From Lunularia cruciata (lineage: Eukaryota > Streptophyta > Marchantiopsida > Lunulariales > Lunulariaceae), in NCBI GenBank assembly GCA_948567375.1, contig OX419755.1, positions 5,337,001 to 5,401,000 of the forward strand: DNA of 64,000 nucleotides. Reading direction: 5' to 3'. Made by a program: the position numbers and the translations under genes. The notes below the pieces were generated by a model that was given only the letters and a program-made list of their open reading frames with translations, had not been told where the DNA came from and searched no databases. Below, piece after piece: positions 48,225 through 60,838 of the stretch; position 1 is the first letter of the stretch, and each line of letters begins with the position of its first letter.

Positions 48225-49034
48225 CTATACAAAAAGGATCACCAATGCATTGCCAAAATACCTAACAAAACAACACATAACATAAAACATACCTCCGGAA
48301 AAATATATAACACCCCTTTTATCATCACAAATAACTTGGCCATTTATAGAATATGAACCCTTGCAGCTCAAATATATTTCCCCGTCCACAATTAGTTGGG
48401 CTGCAAGAGGAAACAATGTTTTATCTACCAAACCAACACAACCGGGAAAACCTCTCTGTGCAAAAACAATGGATATCCTCCTCCTCTCCTCGAGTTTGAG
48501 CCAAGCAACTTGACTCCTCATCACATCTAATATGGTTGTCATAACTCTATCAGTAAAAGAAATTGTTGAACCAACACTAATGCCCCAAATATTTAAATCC
48601 CGTTCAACACAAGCTACATTTCCGTGATGCCCAAATCTATTCAATGCTAGTGCAACTTGGATCCATGCAAGTGTTTGCTCTCTTCGGTACCTTTTCTCAA
48701 AAATTGTGTGAGTCTTAATCAAATCCACTTATGTTGAAAAAGAATCCCCATCCATTCTAGTAAGTTGGCGAAAGGCCTTAGTATCTAGATTTCTAAAATA
48801 CTCCTTCACAAACTCTCTACTACAAGGGTAAGTAACACGGGGTTCCAAGTATCGATGAGTATGTGCATACTCACATCCACTAATAAAACACTCTAGCATA
48901 TCTAAAGCTCCTCCTAATTCTTAGTCTTCATCTTCTAATCCTTGTAGTGATATCTCCAAATCTAACCAAATCATCCATTGAATACATTTTCTAATATTTC
49001 TGGTTAGTTCTAAACGAGTGCTCCCTCTCGGCAT
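48225..49034 (-). pseudogene. PIF/Harbinger DDE transposase, truncated
   Basis: A minus-strand frame starts at ATG 49034 and has two in-frame stops (near 48935 and 48728). It shows RYLEPRVTYPCSREFVKEYF and AFRQLTRMDGDSF (N-terminal), then RREQTLAWIQVALALNRFG. The catalytic part has GFPGCVGLVDKTLFPL with the first Asp and GSYSINGQVICDDKRGVIYFSGG with the second. The frame then ends and the third acidic residue and C-terminus are missing. It faces the Myb-like gene (41703, +), a convergent pair as in some PIF/Harbinger elements. It is not functional. Confidence 0.88.
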
Positions 49035-50325
49035 GACTTTAATCAATTTTTAATCACCATGGATAACTCCTTATTGACAAAGGGGCATCTCTCTTCCCGG
49101 TGAAATTTCAGCAAAGGGGCATCTCTATTCTTTGTGCGCACAAAAAAACAATCTCATCAATTTCATTCTGTAACAAGAAAACAAGTTCATGAATTTCATT
49201 TCATCACTCAAGGGGGAAGAAGGGTATACATTTCATACTTGTACAAGAGACAAATCGAGAGTACTACTTCAAACAAAGTCACTCCTCCTTCTAACCTTCC
49301 CATTGCTTGCACTCAAATCTTCCCACTCCAAACAAATTCAGTCCCCCTCCACCTCTGGCTATGGGCCTCTCAAATCTTCATCGTGCGGTCTATTTTTGCA
49401 TGCCCTCAAATCTTTCCACTCATACTCCCTCCAATCTTCCTCGGTGGTAAAAAATTGCCAAGTTGCCGCTCGTCATTTCATTACCATGGGTGTTCTCGAA
49501 CATCCTGGATGCTCCTTTTGGTGGCCGTCACTTTCACTCTAACCCTAAACAATAACTTTATTAAACCTAATGTGCAATAATGCACTATGGAGTGATAACA
49601 AAAATTCCTTATCCCTTATTTTCTACGAACCACATCATACAGAGTGTGCTAATAATAAGGAACTTGGTCCAAACTCCGTAACAATACCTTTTCTACCTCT
49701 CGGTCACACACCATACCCATTTAGTCACTGTTTCGTAACAATCTATATGAAAAGTTATGAAACTTCATATAACTATTTCTGAAACCCCTATAGATTCCAA
49801 CGAATGGTCGGGAAAGTTCCTCCAAAAGAACAGCTTTTTGTCCATCCAAGGATGGTCTAGATTGCCCCTAATTCATTGGACAACTAAACACATGGACAAG
49901 CTGTCCGCTGGCCTACGATTTCTCAACTCTAACTTGGTCTCTAACATACTCTCTTCCGTTGAGTCGTGGTAGTGGCTTCTTCTTCTGGATGGGCGGTTTC
50001 ACAAACGGGTTTACTGGTACCCCATAAAGACCCTGAAATAATTTTACGAGAAAGCCAAAAACTCTGTTAAGAGGCACAGGAATATTTGGGTTTTGCGGGC
50101 AATAGGCGTCTTAGTTGGAAAAAGTTATGGTCAATTACTGCAGTTAGATTGGTCGAGGTAAAAAACTAAGATGTCCCAAAAATTCTTGTTCATCTCGTAA
50201 TCCACAATGTGTATCCCTGTTTCACTTACGATAAAATAAAATCCAAGACCCCATATTTGTTCTTGCGATAAAGCATGAAACCCAAGAACCTTAACTGAGG
50301 ATCCTATAATCTATTGTCCCATAGT
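49035..50325. other. Spacer, no recognisable gene
   Basis: CAAAGGGGCATCTCT is repeated near 49079 and 49114, and CTCAAATCTT recurs several times at 49310-49440. An open frame at 49134-49580 (+, 148 codons) has no domain. The outer end of the Harbinger-like block may lie here, but no terminal inverted repeat was found. Confidence 0.4.
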
Positions 50326-50475
50326 ATTTTATGGGTTACTTTTTCATTTCCTGTAAAATTTAATGGGATGACCCATACAATTCTTGGAAAAACCTTGAAG
50401 AAAATATCAGCCAAAAATTTTATGGGTTACATTTTTCATTTTTTTGTAAAATTATAGGATTATCAATAACCCATA
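50326..50475. repeat. Diverged direct repeat, about 55-bp unit
   Basis: TTTTATGGGTTAC...TTTTTCATTT...TGTAAAATT near 50326 is repeated near 50420, 92-94 bases apart. Both copies end in ATGGGT/ACCCAT-type sequence. Confidence 0.6.
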
Positions 50476-53400
50476 GAAGAACATATCGGCCACAATTATA
50501 ATAAAATGAAAATGATACAACCTTGTGAACTTTGATGTGTGTTGTTATCATTATGGAAACGCCCTCTTCTTTTACAGGTACTAGTAAAAGAGTTTTCGGA
50601 TCCTTACTCACGTGTACCCCGTAAATAAGCAGTCAATCTCATTTTTGAAACGCCCCAATCTTTCATACAATAGCTTCCGGCCCACAGTTGTAGGTGGTGA
50701 ACACGAGCCACGCGAGATGCCAACCTCGTAACAGACAGTTTCAGAAATAACTTCAGATCTAGAAAGTAGAAACCTAATATCGATCAGACAGATTGATCCT
50801 TAACAGTGTAGGCACTAAAAGTTTATTCAACTCGCTACCCTGATTACCACGCAGAAACCTAGATAGATAGATAGACAAAACAGATCTCGTATGCTATACC
50901 TTCGAAGCATCACTGTAACTTCCCGAGCTGGCGTAGTCAAAAGTCACAATCCGATCGAATAAAGAAACATCGATCTAGAGTGATGTCATATCTAGAGTAT
51001 GAAAGATGCTAACATTTAAATTTATGTGATATACACGGTTGTCATGTTTGAAATTGTTGTTCAATTCCCAGCTCTATCACAACTAAAAGCTGCCTGCACT
51101 CAACGCGAATCACAACGATTGTGAGATGAACCAACGAAGAGTAGTAGTAGTCTACCGTCAAAGGTCAAGGCGAGGGTACAACTAAGCGGTTAAAGTTGAA
51201 GTTGAGAGGCAGTAGAAGAAGATAAAACCAAACAAGCAGCAGTGCATGTGCAACCAATGGACGGAAAGCACTAACGTTAACTGACCCGCCATTCTACTTT
51301 CCTTTTCCCTCTTCTGGACCACGTCGAGGGGACCACGTGTTGAAGGTAAGCTCGAGTTGAATTGCCTGGCCGTTAAGTGACCGTCAGATAAGGTTCGTTC
51401 GTCGACATTCACACGTTACGCCACTAGCCCATATTTAGCCGAGCCGAGACTTCTATAGACAACCTTACGTAGTTATCGGATGATGGATTACTACAGCCAC
51501 CTGTCGACTACGTTGACGCGTGGCCCGCTCCAGGTCCGTGTACTATCAGTGAAATTTCGCCCGCTCCTTCTTTACTTCCCGGATAGCTTGCGAGAGGTCC
51601 ATGGAGGTGGATGCGAATTTTCGTCGCCCAGGAGAGAGATCACTAGCAAGTTATAGACCTGATAGCTTACTCCTAGAACGTACTCTAGAAAGGCTCCCAG
51701 TAGCAGTGAGCGACACATCGCTTTCTAAAGAAGAAAGTTGGGCGCAACGGAGTTGAAAAGCGACCCCTGCAATTGGTGGATATCTATCTTCAAGGGCATG
51801 TATTTTGACTTTGTTAACTGGCAAGGAATGATATCGTAAGGGAATGTGGTGCAACTTTATGAACTTGAAGGTATAGATAGATCTTTTCTTCGAATACGGT
51901 CATTATCGCTAATGATCAGCGTTTAACATCTTTTGACTTATAATTGTTCTGTGTGTTGTCGTCTAGCTCCACTCTTCCCTTTTGACGAAATAGAGTGACT
52001 TTATATCGCAAGGGAGAGAGACGAAGAGCATGATGAGCTTAGTGGTGATTGACTTCTTTCATGAGTTTTTCAATAAGCTGAGCTCGATGATGGAGTGTCA
52101 ATCTTCTTGGCCCTATCAAAGTCAGATTCTCTTCCATGGTTCAAGCGTCAGAGTTGGTAAACAATTTATCTGGATAAGGACTGCAGGTAAGAAGGCATCG
52201 TCAAGGATATCACGATCTTGGTGGTAGCATTTTCTTGATGTAGTCAGTACAATAATGATGATAGTTAGGCCTTGAGATGTGGCATAATTGATTAGTTAGC
52301 TGAAGCGATAGACATCACGTCACAAGCAAGTCTACGAAGACAAAGACGGGCTTCATATCTCCATAGCAATTCATAGCACAGCTGCACAAGTTGTCTCAAT
52401 GGAGCTCTCTTCAGTTGTCTTCATCAAATTCTCTATCCATCACCGGAGTCGGTAAATGGCTGCCTCTGGATAGGAGTTCCAGGTAAGATGGTGTTGTCTC
52501 AAGGACTGCAGTGAACTCTCCATGACATTATGTACTACTACAATCGTAATAATGAGAGGTCTACACCCCAATTTGCTGTTTGAGGTCGCCTACACTACGT
52601 TTACATTTCTGCAGTAGCGTAGCCAAAAAGGATCGTAACCATTCCCAAGGTCCCACTCTTGAACGGAATTCACTTTTGCCCAAGTCACGTCTACCGCCTC
52701 GCAAAACTTACATGCCAGTCAAACAAACTATATATATTTCATTCACACTTTTTCGTAACATGCCCTGGGTCCCAGGTCCTATGCTGGAAATCTTCAGATC
52801 TCCTCACTCGAAGATCCATTTGGATGTAGAATCTGCGAGACGAGACGGGAAGATATCCTTTCGTCCGTTGAAGACGTTTCTATTATGGTTCCTGATTTCT
52901 ACATACGCAGAACGACCGGCACGGCACGAGGTGAATGATGCCATATCTCTCGTGGTTAAGTTTGAAATGGTTGAAATCGCATCGGATTGTCCGGCCAAGA
53001 ACCCTGGTTAAGTACAGTACTAACCACAGGGGATTAAAGTACCACCACGAGACGAGAGATACTTGCTCTCATGGAGAAGTAGAGTTGTCCTATGTTGGGA
53101 AGGAGGGCATTTGAAGGAGTAGCTGAATAGCAGCAGCAGTACAACAGACTCGAGGTTATCAAGGGATCTCTAGCTTGTTCTTGACTGATATTTCTTGTAA
53201 TCGTCACGAACCTACAGTACCGACTAACTTCGACATTGACATCACGGTATGCGAAGTAAAGGCTACCTATCTATGTATGAGCTTCTAATAATTAAGATGG
53301 AGTATAAGAATTTTTATTTTTGAGCACACTCGAGAGTACTTGGAAGCCTAATAATTGTAACGTTGGCTATGTCATGCTATTCTCATACACTGAAAATTTT

Positions 53401-53875
53401 ATTACAAACTCCTTTATATACCGAATCTTCTCTCATGGATGTGATGTACCAATTTGCAACCATGTCCAAGCTTTTAGTAACATTCGCTTTATATAGGACA
53501 TACGAACGTGGTATTCTCTCATCTTTCCATATAGAAATTGCACTTGTGATCAATAGCTTAGTCTCAAAAGGCTTCAATGCTATCAAAGCATCCAAAAGTT
53601 GTCAATTGAAAACCAACCGAAAATCAAGGACCACGGATTTTTACGTAGGGACCTTTGCCACTCAATGGTACCATTTCATTTATAAGAAAGAATTCCTCAA
53701 GCCCCTCAATAAGTTTCCACTTTCTATACACAAAGTCTACGCAAATGTGTTATCAATTATCCAAAAGCTCGTATGCCACACACACACACACTCTTAACAT
53801 GTCATCTTAGCATTTATTCAAATCATTTGTTCCACCTTTTGATACTTATAATTCTAGTAAGTTACAATGTCCCTC
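50476..53875. other. Spacer with weak ORFs, no recognisable gene
   Basis: Open frames at 52580-53011 (+, 143 codons) and 53363-53797 (+, 144 codons) show no recognised domain. Two related stretches ending in GGATA(A)GGA(C/G)T...CAGGTAAGA(A/T)GG, near 52150 and 52450, are an old duplication. Confidence 0.4.
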
Positions 53876-54265
53876 TTATGAATCATAGAACTCAATACGA
53901 TTAACATTGTTCATCAGATTAAAAGTTAACATGAGAATTGAGAGATAAGATGATGAAATTAACTTACCAATTGGAATATCATTCGTGGCAGAAACCTGAC
54001 ATGACCTGCCTGCTACTGTATCTTCTTCAGCTATAATGCAATCCTGCAAGTATGAAAGGCCAATTAAATCCTGCGAAGACCGTCTTCGGAATAATAACAA
54101 AGTTGAATTATAGTAGGTTTTGATCTCAGAAGTTAGACAGAGACATGTCTCAATGGGTACTAAGATAGCATCGAACCCATAGATAGTACTTGCATGTTTA
54201 ACAATTATACGCCGAGAATAGGATGAAACAAAAAAGTTACCATCCTCCGTGGTAGTATAGCACAC
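53876..54265 (-). CDS. Open frame containing an exon-like segment, function unknown
   Basis: The minus-strand frame has 129 codons. Within it, 53973-54044 is preceded by a good acceptor (TTTCATACTTGCAG) and followed by a strong donor (GTAAGT). It could be one internal exon (DCIIAEEDTVAGRSCQVS...) of a minus-strand gene. No neighbouring exon was found and no family is recognised. Confidence 0.2.
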   Translation of the reverse strand: MCYTTTEDGNFFVSSYSRRIIVKHASTIYGFDAILVPIETCLCLTSEIKTYYNSTLLLFRRRSSQDLIGLSYLQDCIIAEEDTVAGRSCQVSATNDIPIGKLISSSYLSILMLTFNLMNNVNRIEFYDS

Positions 54266-54487
54266 CCTGAGTGAGTCTAAACTGGCTTAGAATCTCGGGT
54301 TGGAACCACCCACTTGTTGGGGTTCAAACTCGAGAAGAATACACTAGCTCAGGCAGAGCATGAGCTGGTGTGTCTTCTGAATCTGGAAGATCTGTCCAAA
54401 CATTCTTTTAAGAAAATATACTATTGAGATCTTTGTACTGTCGTTACGGTCTGAAATTGTCAACTAACATGTAATCTGATTAACGAA

Positions 54488-54502
54488 GTTAGACATATTG
54501 AG

Positions 54503-54586
<84 letters not shown>

Positions 54587-54604
54587 CGTTAGGCATATTG
54601 AGCC
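54488..54604. repeat. (AT)n microsatellite between 17-bp direct repeats
   Basis: About 80 bases of uninterrupted AT (54507-54586) lie between GTTAGACATATTGAGTC (54488-54504) and GTTAGGCATATTGAGCC (54588-54604). The two flanks are exactly 100 bases apart. Confidence 0.92.
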
Positions 54605-56519
54605 ATGAGGAACACTGTAATTTACTAAAATGATTAATATAAAATGGTGCAGCAAATGGGCTAATTAAAGGTTAAGAGGACACGTCTTTTCCTCTCCTTT
54701 TTTTTTAACATGACATTTATGCATGCAATACCTCTTTTAGTAACCAAGATTAAAAGGGCGACTAATAAATCCAGCAACTTGAAATTGCAAGAATAAATAG
54801 GAAAAATATGAGAAATGCTAAATAATGAACCACTGCTTTTTTACCTGACATATTGTGGTAAATAATTTCTACAACGTGCGGGTACAAACAACGCAAAATA
54901 GAAGTTCTGAAATCGGTAGGCTAATGTTTTTCACCTCATAGTCGACATTATCAATACTCGCTGAAATTCAAATAGAATTCTATAGGTTTATGCCTATATC
55001 CACTCCATTCAGCTCCCGTTGCCCTAAGGTGTGTAGCCACGTCAAATTCAAAATTCCGGAGTTCGTTATAAAGCTTTCTTAATTCAAGCTAGAATCTAGA
55101 ATTAGGGAAACTCTAAAGCTATGTACTTTCCCTGATTATAAAGCTAAAAGTTTCCCGAACTCTCGCTAAGCTCCAGAGTTTTGCGCGTATACTTGCACAA
55201 TTAAGAGTACAAGATCTTTCAGTCTCGTGTTTATATACATTTTTTTTGGGTACTTTGCAATTTAAAGCATGATGAAGTGGACAGGGAAAAAGGTGATATG
55301 ACCATTGTTCAGTGAAGTCTCTTTATCTTTGTACACGGGAACAGCATATAGATGAAATATGGACATTCCAAAATCTAACAAGCGTATTTGTATTGAAAGA
55401 GATCGCCATTACATTTCAAAGACACCACTCCATTACATATAATTTCAACTTATTCTTTAAAGGTGTTGTAACAAAGTTGAGAGTTGTGTAGAAGTTTTCC
55501 ATATGAGTCAAAGGAAATTATAGCACGGTTGAAGATTCACAAGCTGGTGAAGATTCAAGCACCAAATTCACACATTTGAAAAGTGGTCAGAACAATGTTG
55601 AGAGCAGTGGAAAAGTCGAAGATATTTGTAGCGAGGTTCTGCAAGATCTTAGGCTAATGAAAGACAAAACTTAACATCAAATCTAACATTGTAAGATGGA
55701 ATAATGTAAGTCCAAGAGTGCGATAACTTTTAGAAAGTTCAATTACTGAGATATTACAGGTACTGTGCACTAATGTCAGTAGTGAGAAAACTGTAAGCAT
55801 TTACCACAGTTATGGAAGATGCAACAAATTGCCCCGACTCTTACATTTCTTTCTTTTCCCCACCCAAACTTATTATTGCACTGATCTAGAGTTGCAACTA
55901 ACCGACAAATAGAAACTGTATAGTAATGTCATTCGCTTTTCATCCCATTTCCATATAAAAAGAAGTCACCACGATTCTCCTGCAACTGTGGATGCACATC
56001 CTTCTCATTCTACTCTGATATTCCCAAGCTTGTCTGAGAATAACTTCTCCACAAAATATAAAGTATAGGTACGAGGTGCAGAGGAGTAGCCTGAAGAAAA
56101 GCTTCACAGATCTCGTGGCTGGATTGCTCGTACAAGTACTGTACATGGACCCAAGGGAATCTCTAATACCAGAAGAAGATCTCTACTTTACAGTACATAT
56201 ACAGTATTTTAAAATATTACAAGAGTAAAACCGTATACACCGTAGAGCACTTCAGTTGCTCGGGGCAAATCTTCGGCTAGGCTGGGCTGGATGTCAAATC
56301 CCTAGATCTACCGGGTGCTGCCGGGCTTGCTTCCTTGCTTGCAAGCACTTTCCGAAAAGCATCCTCTGTTGCTCCTGGGATAAGATTCTCTCTTGTTCAC
56401 CGGTTTCGTTACCGGCGAAAGTTCTCTTCACGCCGGGGAGATCTAAAGCTCTGCCGGTAGCGTTCGCACTCTTTGGCGGTTCCCGGTTGGTCTTTCGCGA
56501 CCGGTAGACGAGAATTCTG

Positions 56520-56520
<1 letters not shown>
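54605..56520. other. AT-rich spacer, no recognisable gene
   Basis: No supported gene. A short open stretch on + at about 55510-55675 (STVEDSQAGEDSS...) has hydrophilic, protein-like composition but no start codon and no recognised domain. Confidence 0.4.

Positions 56521-56567
<47 letters not shown>
56521..56567. repeat. (CT)n microsatellite
   Basis: An uninterrupted CT run of 47 bases. It explains the Arg/Glu repeat in the minus-strand frame crossing it. Confidence 0.95.
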
Positions 56568-56570
<3 letters not shown>

Positions 56571-59190
56571 GCTCAAAGGAGTTACTGGATACTGCCGTTA
56601 CAACATGTCTACCGGGTCGTGTGAGATTTATGCACAACAGCTGTGATATTGCATATTCTGGATTATTTGAGATGTGGTAATATCACCACTATTGTAGCAT
56701 ACGGAAAGATACAGCTGGGAGGCATATTACAAACAATAAAAACAACAACAATATTACTATTGTTATAATTATTATATTCTATACTGGCCTTCTTAGCCGG
56801 AAGATATATCCACCAATTAAATATGTCTCATCATCCTCTGGCGAGGGAGACACACAACTAGAAAAGATCTTCTTCATCCTAGAATCCTTTCATGGAATCC
56901 TAGAAGTATCACAAGAAATGTTTTTCTCAGCAGTCCACGTGACAGAATGAGCAGTAGTAGATGGGTAGATGTCTCCGTTCCTCTCTTGTAGTCAGAACGG
57001 CCCATTCCTCGTTTAAAATCTGCCTCTGTCGTTTTAGTGTCTCAATGAGAAAAGAAATTGGAAGGCCGCCGTGACGTACAAGATAACGAGAATGGGAAGA
57101 GAAGCAATTTTGGGAATGGGCTAGAGAGTGAATCTGAGTTTCCACCAATCTTGTCCAATGTCTTTAAGTAGTTTCTCTCAAAGGATAAGATTAAACTAAT
57201 ACTAAAGGCACTAAACTAAACTAAACTAAATCTTCCCATCCTTCATTTTTCCTACGCGGTCGCCTTTTTTCGATACTAAAGGGCGTTGTCACTATAGGGG
57301 GATTTTTCAATGGCATATATTGTGAGGGCTCAGTTGTAAAAGATATATACGGATATTTCTGAATCGTTACAGAGAACAGCTGAATAGGTCCATACATCTA
57401 TGAGAGTTTGTTTCCAGGAATTAATAAAATGACTCTCACAGTTATGACTAGGTATAGAGATCACATCAAACTTCGTGGGTCCATTTGTATGCATACCCGT
57501 ATGAATTTAAATGGTAATTATTAGTTTTTATGAAGAACTGGTCAGTGCCCATCAAATCCCCACGATACCTTCTTAAATTTAATTGACTAATCTTTCTTCA
57601 AAAACGCCTTTGGAACTTAAAGAGGAGATGAGTGCCCAAACACCTCCAGTAAAGTTGTAAAGGCGACAATAATCCTCCATTTTTTCCGGATGAGGAAGTG
57701 TCACGTCCACTAGAAGATCCTCGAAGAATAACTTTTCTATCTCTTCACGTGTTTAAGATTTTGATTTTAAGTAATTTTAAATTGAGTTCGGTGTTCACCT
57801 TACCACACAAATGTATGATGACAATTCAGACATCAACTTATATTTACATAAATTGTTGATTGGGAGTTGTTTTGGCATCAGGTCAATTATATTAAGGAGG
57901 GATGGAGTAACATCCTAGACTAAGAAGTATAGGTATTAGCACATTACTTCAGGGGATGAAGAGTGGACATAAGAGTGCTTGAGAGAAGAAGAAGACCTCT
58001 TCACATCTCACTTTGTGGATTGGGGGTTTAGGGTGAAACCAATTTCATATTCACTGTTCTGTAGCACTCCATTAAAGTTGTTATGGTTGATTTGTAAGAG
58101 AACAACGGGTTGCCACCAAGAGGTGTTTTGAGAATTTCTATGGGTGTTCTATCCATCACCATAAACTTTGTCAGTGATGTTCAGCTAACGTATCCATTTG
58201 GATTTGGACCTTCTATACAAGTTTGTATGGAAGTTCTATAGGAGGTTTGTAACCTTACATGCCTATATTTTTGTAACTATGATGACAATTCCGGAGAAAT
58301 GAACATTTGAAAACCCACTTTCGCCTCTGATGATTAGAAGTATCCACTTCAGCAAGTGGTTTAGTTGAACTAAAACTTTAGTCTCTACCCACAGACGTTG
58401 TATCCAAGAGTCCAAGTGGGCTCATCATGATGAGTTCAGATTAAAAACGCGACCGCGTAGGATAGCAAGAAGGAATAAGCTTTAGTACGTATGTATACAA
58501 ACAAGCTGACTCTTCCAAATTCAATTCTTCCAAAATTTGTGAGATAAAACAACTGACAACTTGCAAAGTGGAAGACATTCTGTGAATAATTCAGTCTCTC
58601 ATTGTGCATTTTGTGGGCTTTTCGTGGTTGGCGCGTGCACTTTGGCTGTGTTCCATGCAGCGGATCTGCACCTATCTGAAAATGATACACTCAATTTGAT
58701 TGGATACTCCTATAGCTGCGTGCTAGAACCAGGAGCTCTTCATCTAGTCAAGTCTTGTTAAGTATCAAAAGGACTCACATTCAATGGCTAGAAATATGCT
58801 TTCTAGGACTAACATGTACTGTTCCTATGTGGATAAGTAGCAAAATCGTCGAAAGTCTGAAACTATTTCATCGTGCGAAGCATCAAGTCGTAGCTTTTGA
58901 TATATTTCGACCCATAGGGGATTAGTTATGCAGTCAATATTGATATTGAATCAGATCCCGTGTATTCGATGCTATTGTCCATGGTTTCAAAGTCACCAAG
59001 TATTCGGAATGCTGATGGAATCATTGATATTTCCACCCTCTGTTATTTGACATGTTCCGGTAAAGTAGGTAATAAAGTAACTTACAGTATTGCATGCTTT
59101 ACGATTCAGGTGTGTCTGTGATCCCTCGCTGAAACGTTTCCAGAAAGTAGACTGATGGTCTGGTAAGCCCAGAAGGCTTAAGAGAAGTTT
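56568..59190. other. Spacer, no recognisable gene
   Basis: A short ACTAA run (CTAAACTAAACTAAACTAAA) lies near 57212-57231. Open frames are short and without domains. Confidence 0.4.
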
Positions 59191-59290
59191 AATCTCTGAA
59201 TAGACTTATGGGGTTGATACCCCACAGCTGATCATGTTGGGGTAATAATCAGCGGTGCGGTATCAACCCCAAAAGTCAATTCAGAGATTG
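59191..59290. repeat. Imperfect inverted repeat with 32-bp arms
   Basis: The arm AATCTCTGAATAGACTTATG... (59191-59222) pairs with 59259-59290 with about three mismatches. The loop is about 36 bases, itself with partial pairing (GGGGT...ACCCC). It could form a long hairpin if transcribed, or be a very small foldback element. Confidence 0.85.
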
Positions 59291-59869
59291 AGTCTTGAAC
59301 TATTCTACAACTCTCACCGGTCACTTCAAATTCTTATCTCTTCAAGCATCGTAATGGTTTTGAATCGCATCGCCTAGAAGTGGCAGAGTCCCCTCTACTA
59401 CCATGAACAAAGTAGTCATTTGAGAAATTTGAATGGATTGATGGGCTGAAAGTGTGGTTTCGTAGCGAAGAAACTCGCGTCCAACTTTAGAGGCCTGGAT
59501 ATAGTAATTCGTCGGAATTAATGTCCTCCAGTCATAGAACCTCTCCAATGTTAAGTAACGTGGTTACTTATATAGCACTGTATAAACGTCAAATACTCAT
59601 CGATCTCTCTTGTCGACCTATGAGAGCCGGTTTCTTGGCAGTCATTTGATCCCTTGTGGTGTATCTGGAAAATTATCGTATACCAAAGCGGTTGTACATT
59701 CCTTGACGACCAAAAGCTGGAATCTCTTAAACTACAGACACCAAGTGTCAATGTGTTTTTCGAATGCCATAAAGCTGTCACAAACAAGTGCTTTGTTTAC
59801 ACTTGTCGTAACCGGTAGATATTGTGTGCTGAATAGAATAGTTCCTCCATAATGAAAATACTTTTATGG
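59291..59869. other. Spacer, no recognisable gene
   Basis: Short open frames on both strands without domains. Nothing else supported. Confidence 0.35.
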
Positions 59870-60360
59870 TGATGGGTGGGGTTTCATATCTCAAAGACAC
59901 AAAATGTACAACAATCTAAAGTGGGCCTTTTACCTATAAGCGCTCGTTCCTTACGCGATGCACTGAGCCGATCTCAAAGGAACCAAAAGGAACCAAAAAC
60001 CACCATATGCTTGTACCTTACGCTCATGATGCGCCGTTTAGGCTCCACGAGTGTCGAGGCGGGTTTCGCTAAGCCAAAAAGTACATTCACGCATCCTTCA
60101 TTCTTAAGTTCTTCGTTTGAAATCACATGACTGGAATATATTATGTGCTTAAAGTATTGTTTCTCCACGAAGGAAGTTCTGTCAGTGGTAACGGTGGGGT
60201 TTAGATTCCAAAGGACCAATTTTATGGAATGATCACCATACGCATAGTGGTTTGTTTGTACCTATAAGAGGCCGTTCTTTCGCTCGAACTCTACTCAGGG
60301 ATTGCTGCGCGTCGTTTATTCCTCCAAGTTCCAAAGTGGGTTTCTGATGGGGATATCACG
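59870..60360. repeat. Diverged repeats with a (T)GTACC/ACCTATAAG-CGTTC core
   Basis: Segments around 59876-59980, 60002-60075 and 60190-60350 share GTGGGGTTT, TGTACC(T), GCG(C/T)CGTTTA and (G/C)GGGTTTC landmarks in the same order. No coding meaning was found. Confidence 0.5.
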
Positions 60361-60783
60361 AATCATGCCCACAAGTGCATTTCCAGATCTTGTTGATTAT
60401 TCCATTCCTATGTCAGAATTGACCGGCGAGTTTACCACAAAAAGCACCCCAAACGACCGCTATACGGATGTAAGTCTTGGGAACATAGGTGCGTGCATTT
60501 GCTCCATGAAAAGAAAGAAGCTCAGGTGCTTATAAAGTGGTAATTATGGACACTCTAATCTGTGAAGATTCTCGCCAATTCTCCGGAGTCTGTACACACG
60601 ATGATGTGAGCAACGGTGTAGAGGCCCAAGCGAAGTGAACCGGGTGGCAGAAGACGGAAGTTACCGGCCATCATCACGTTTGACCGGACGAAATTTCTAG
60701 AACAAAGAGATCCCGTTAAGTACAACACGTGGCCGGTCCAGACATAAGGTTGGATGGAACTAGAATTAGTCGATGATGGTGCC

Positions 60784-60838
60784 AATGAGTTGTGGACGGG
60801 TACGGGAACGAATGAGCTGTGGACGGGTACGGGAACGG
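60784..60838. repeat. 27-bp tandem duplication
   Basis: AATGAG(T/C)TGTGGACGGGTACGGGAACG occurs twice head to tail, in phase within a short + frame (60754-60951) that has no recognised domain. Confidence 0.85.

Noticed and set aside
54283..54331. A-box-like TGGCTTAGAATC and B-box-like GGTTCAAACTC, suggesting a tRNA or SINE
   Set aside because: No acceptor stem or cloverleaf forms, the B box is imperfect, and no poly(A) tail or target duplication is seen. The spacing alone is not enough.
54464..54655. 63-codon frame with a long Tyr-Ile repeat
   Set aside because: It is a direct translation of the (AT)n microsatellite.
56294..56569. 91-codon frame with an Arg-Glu repeat
   Set aside because: It is produced by the (CT)n microsatellite and has no other support.
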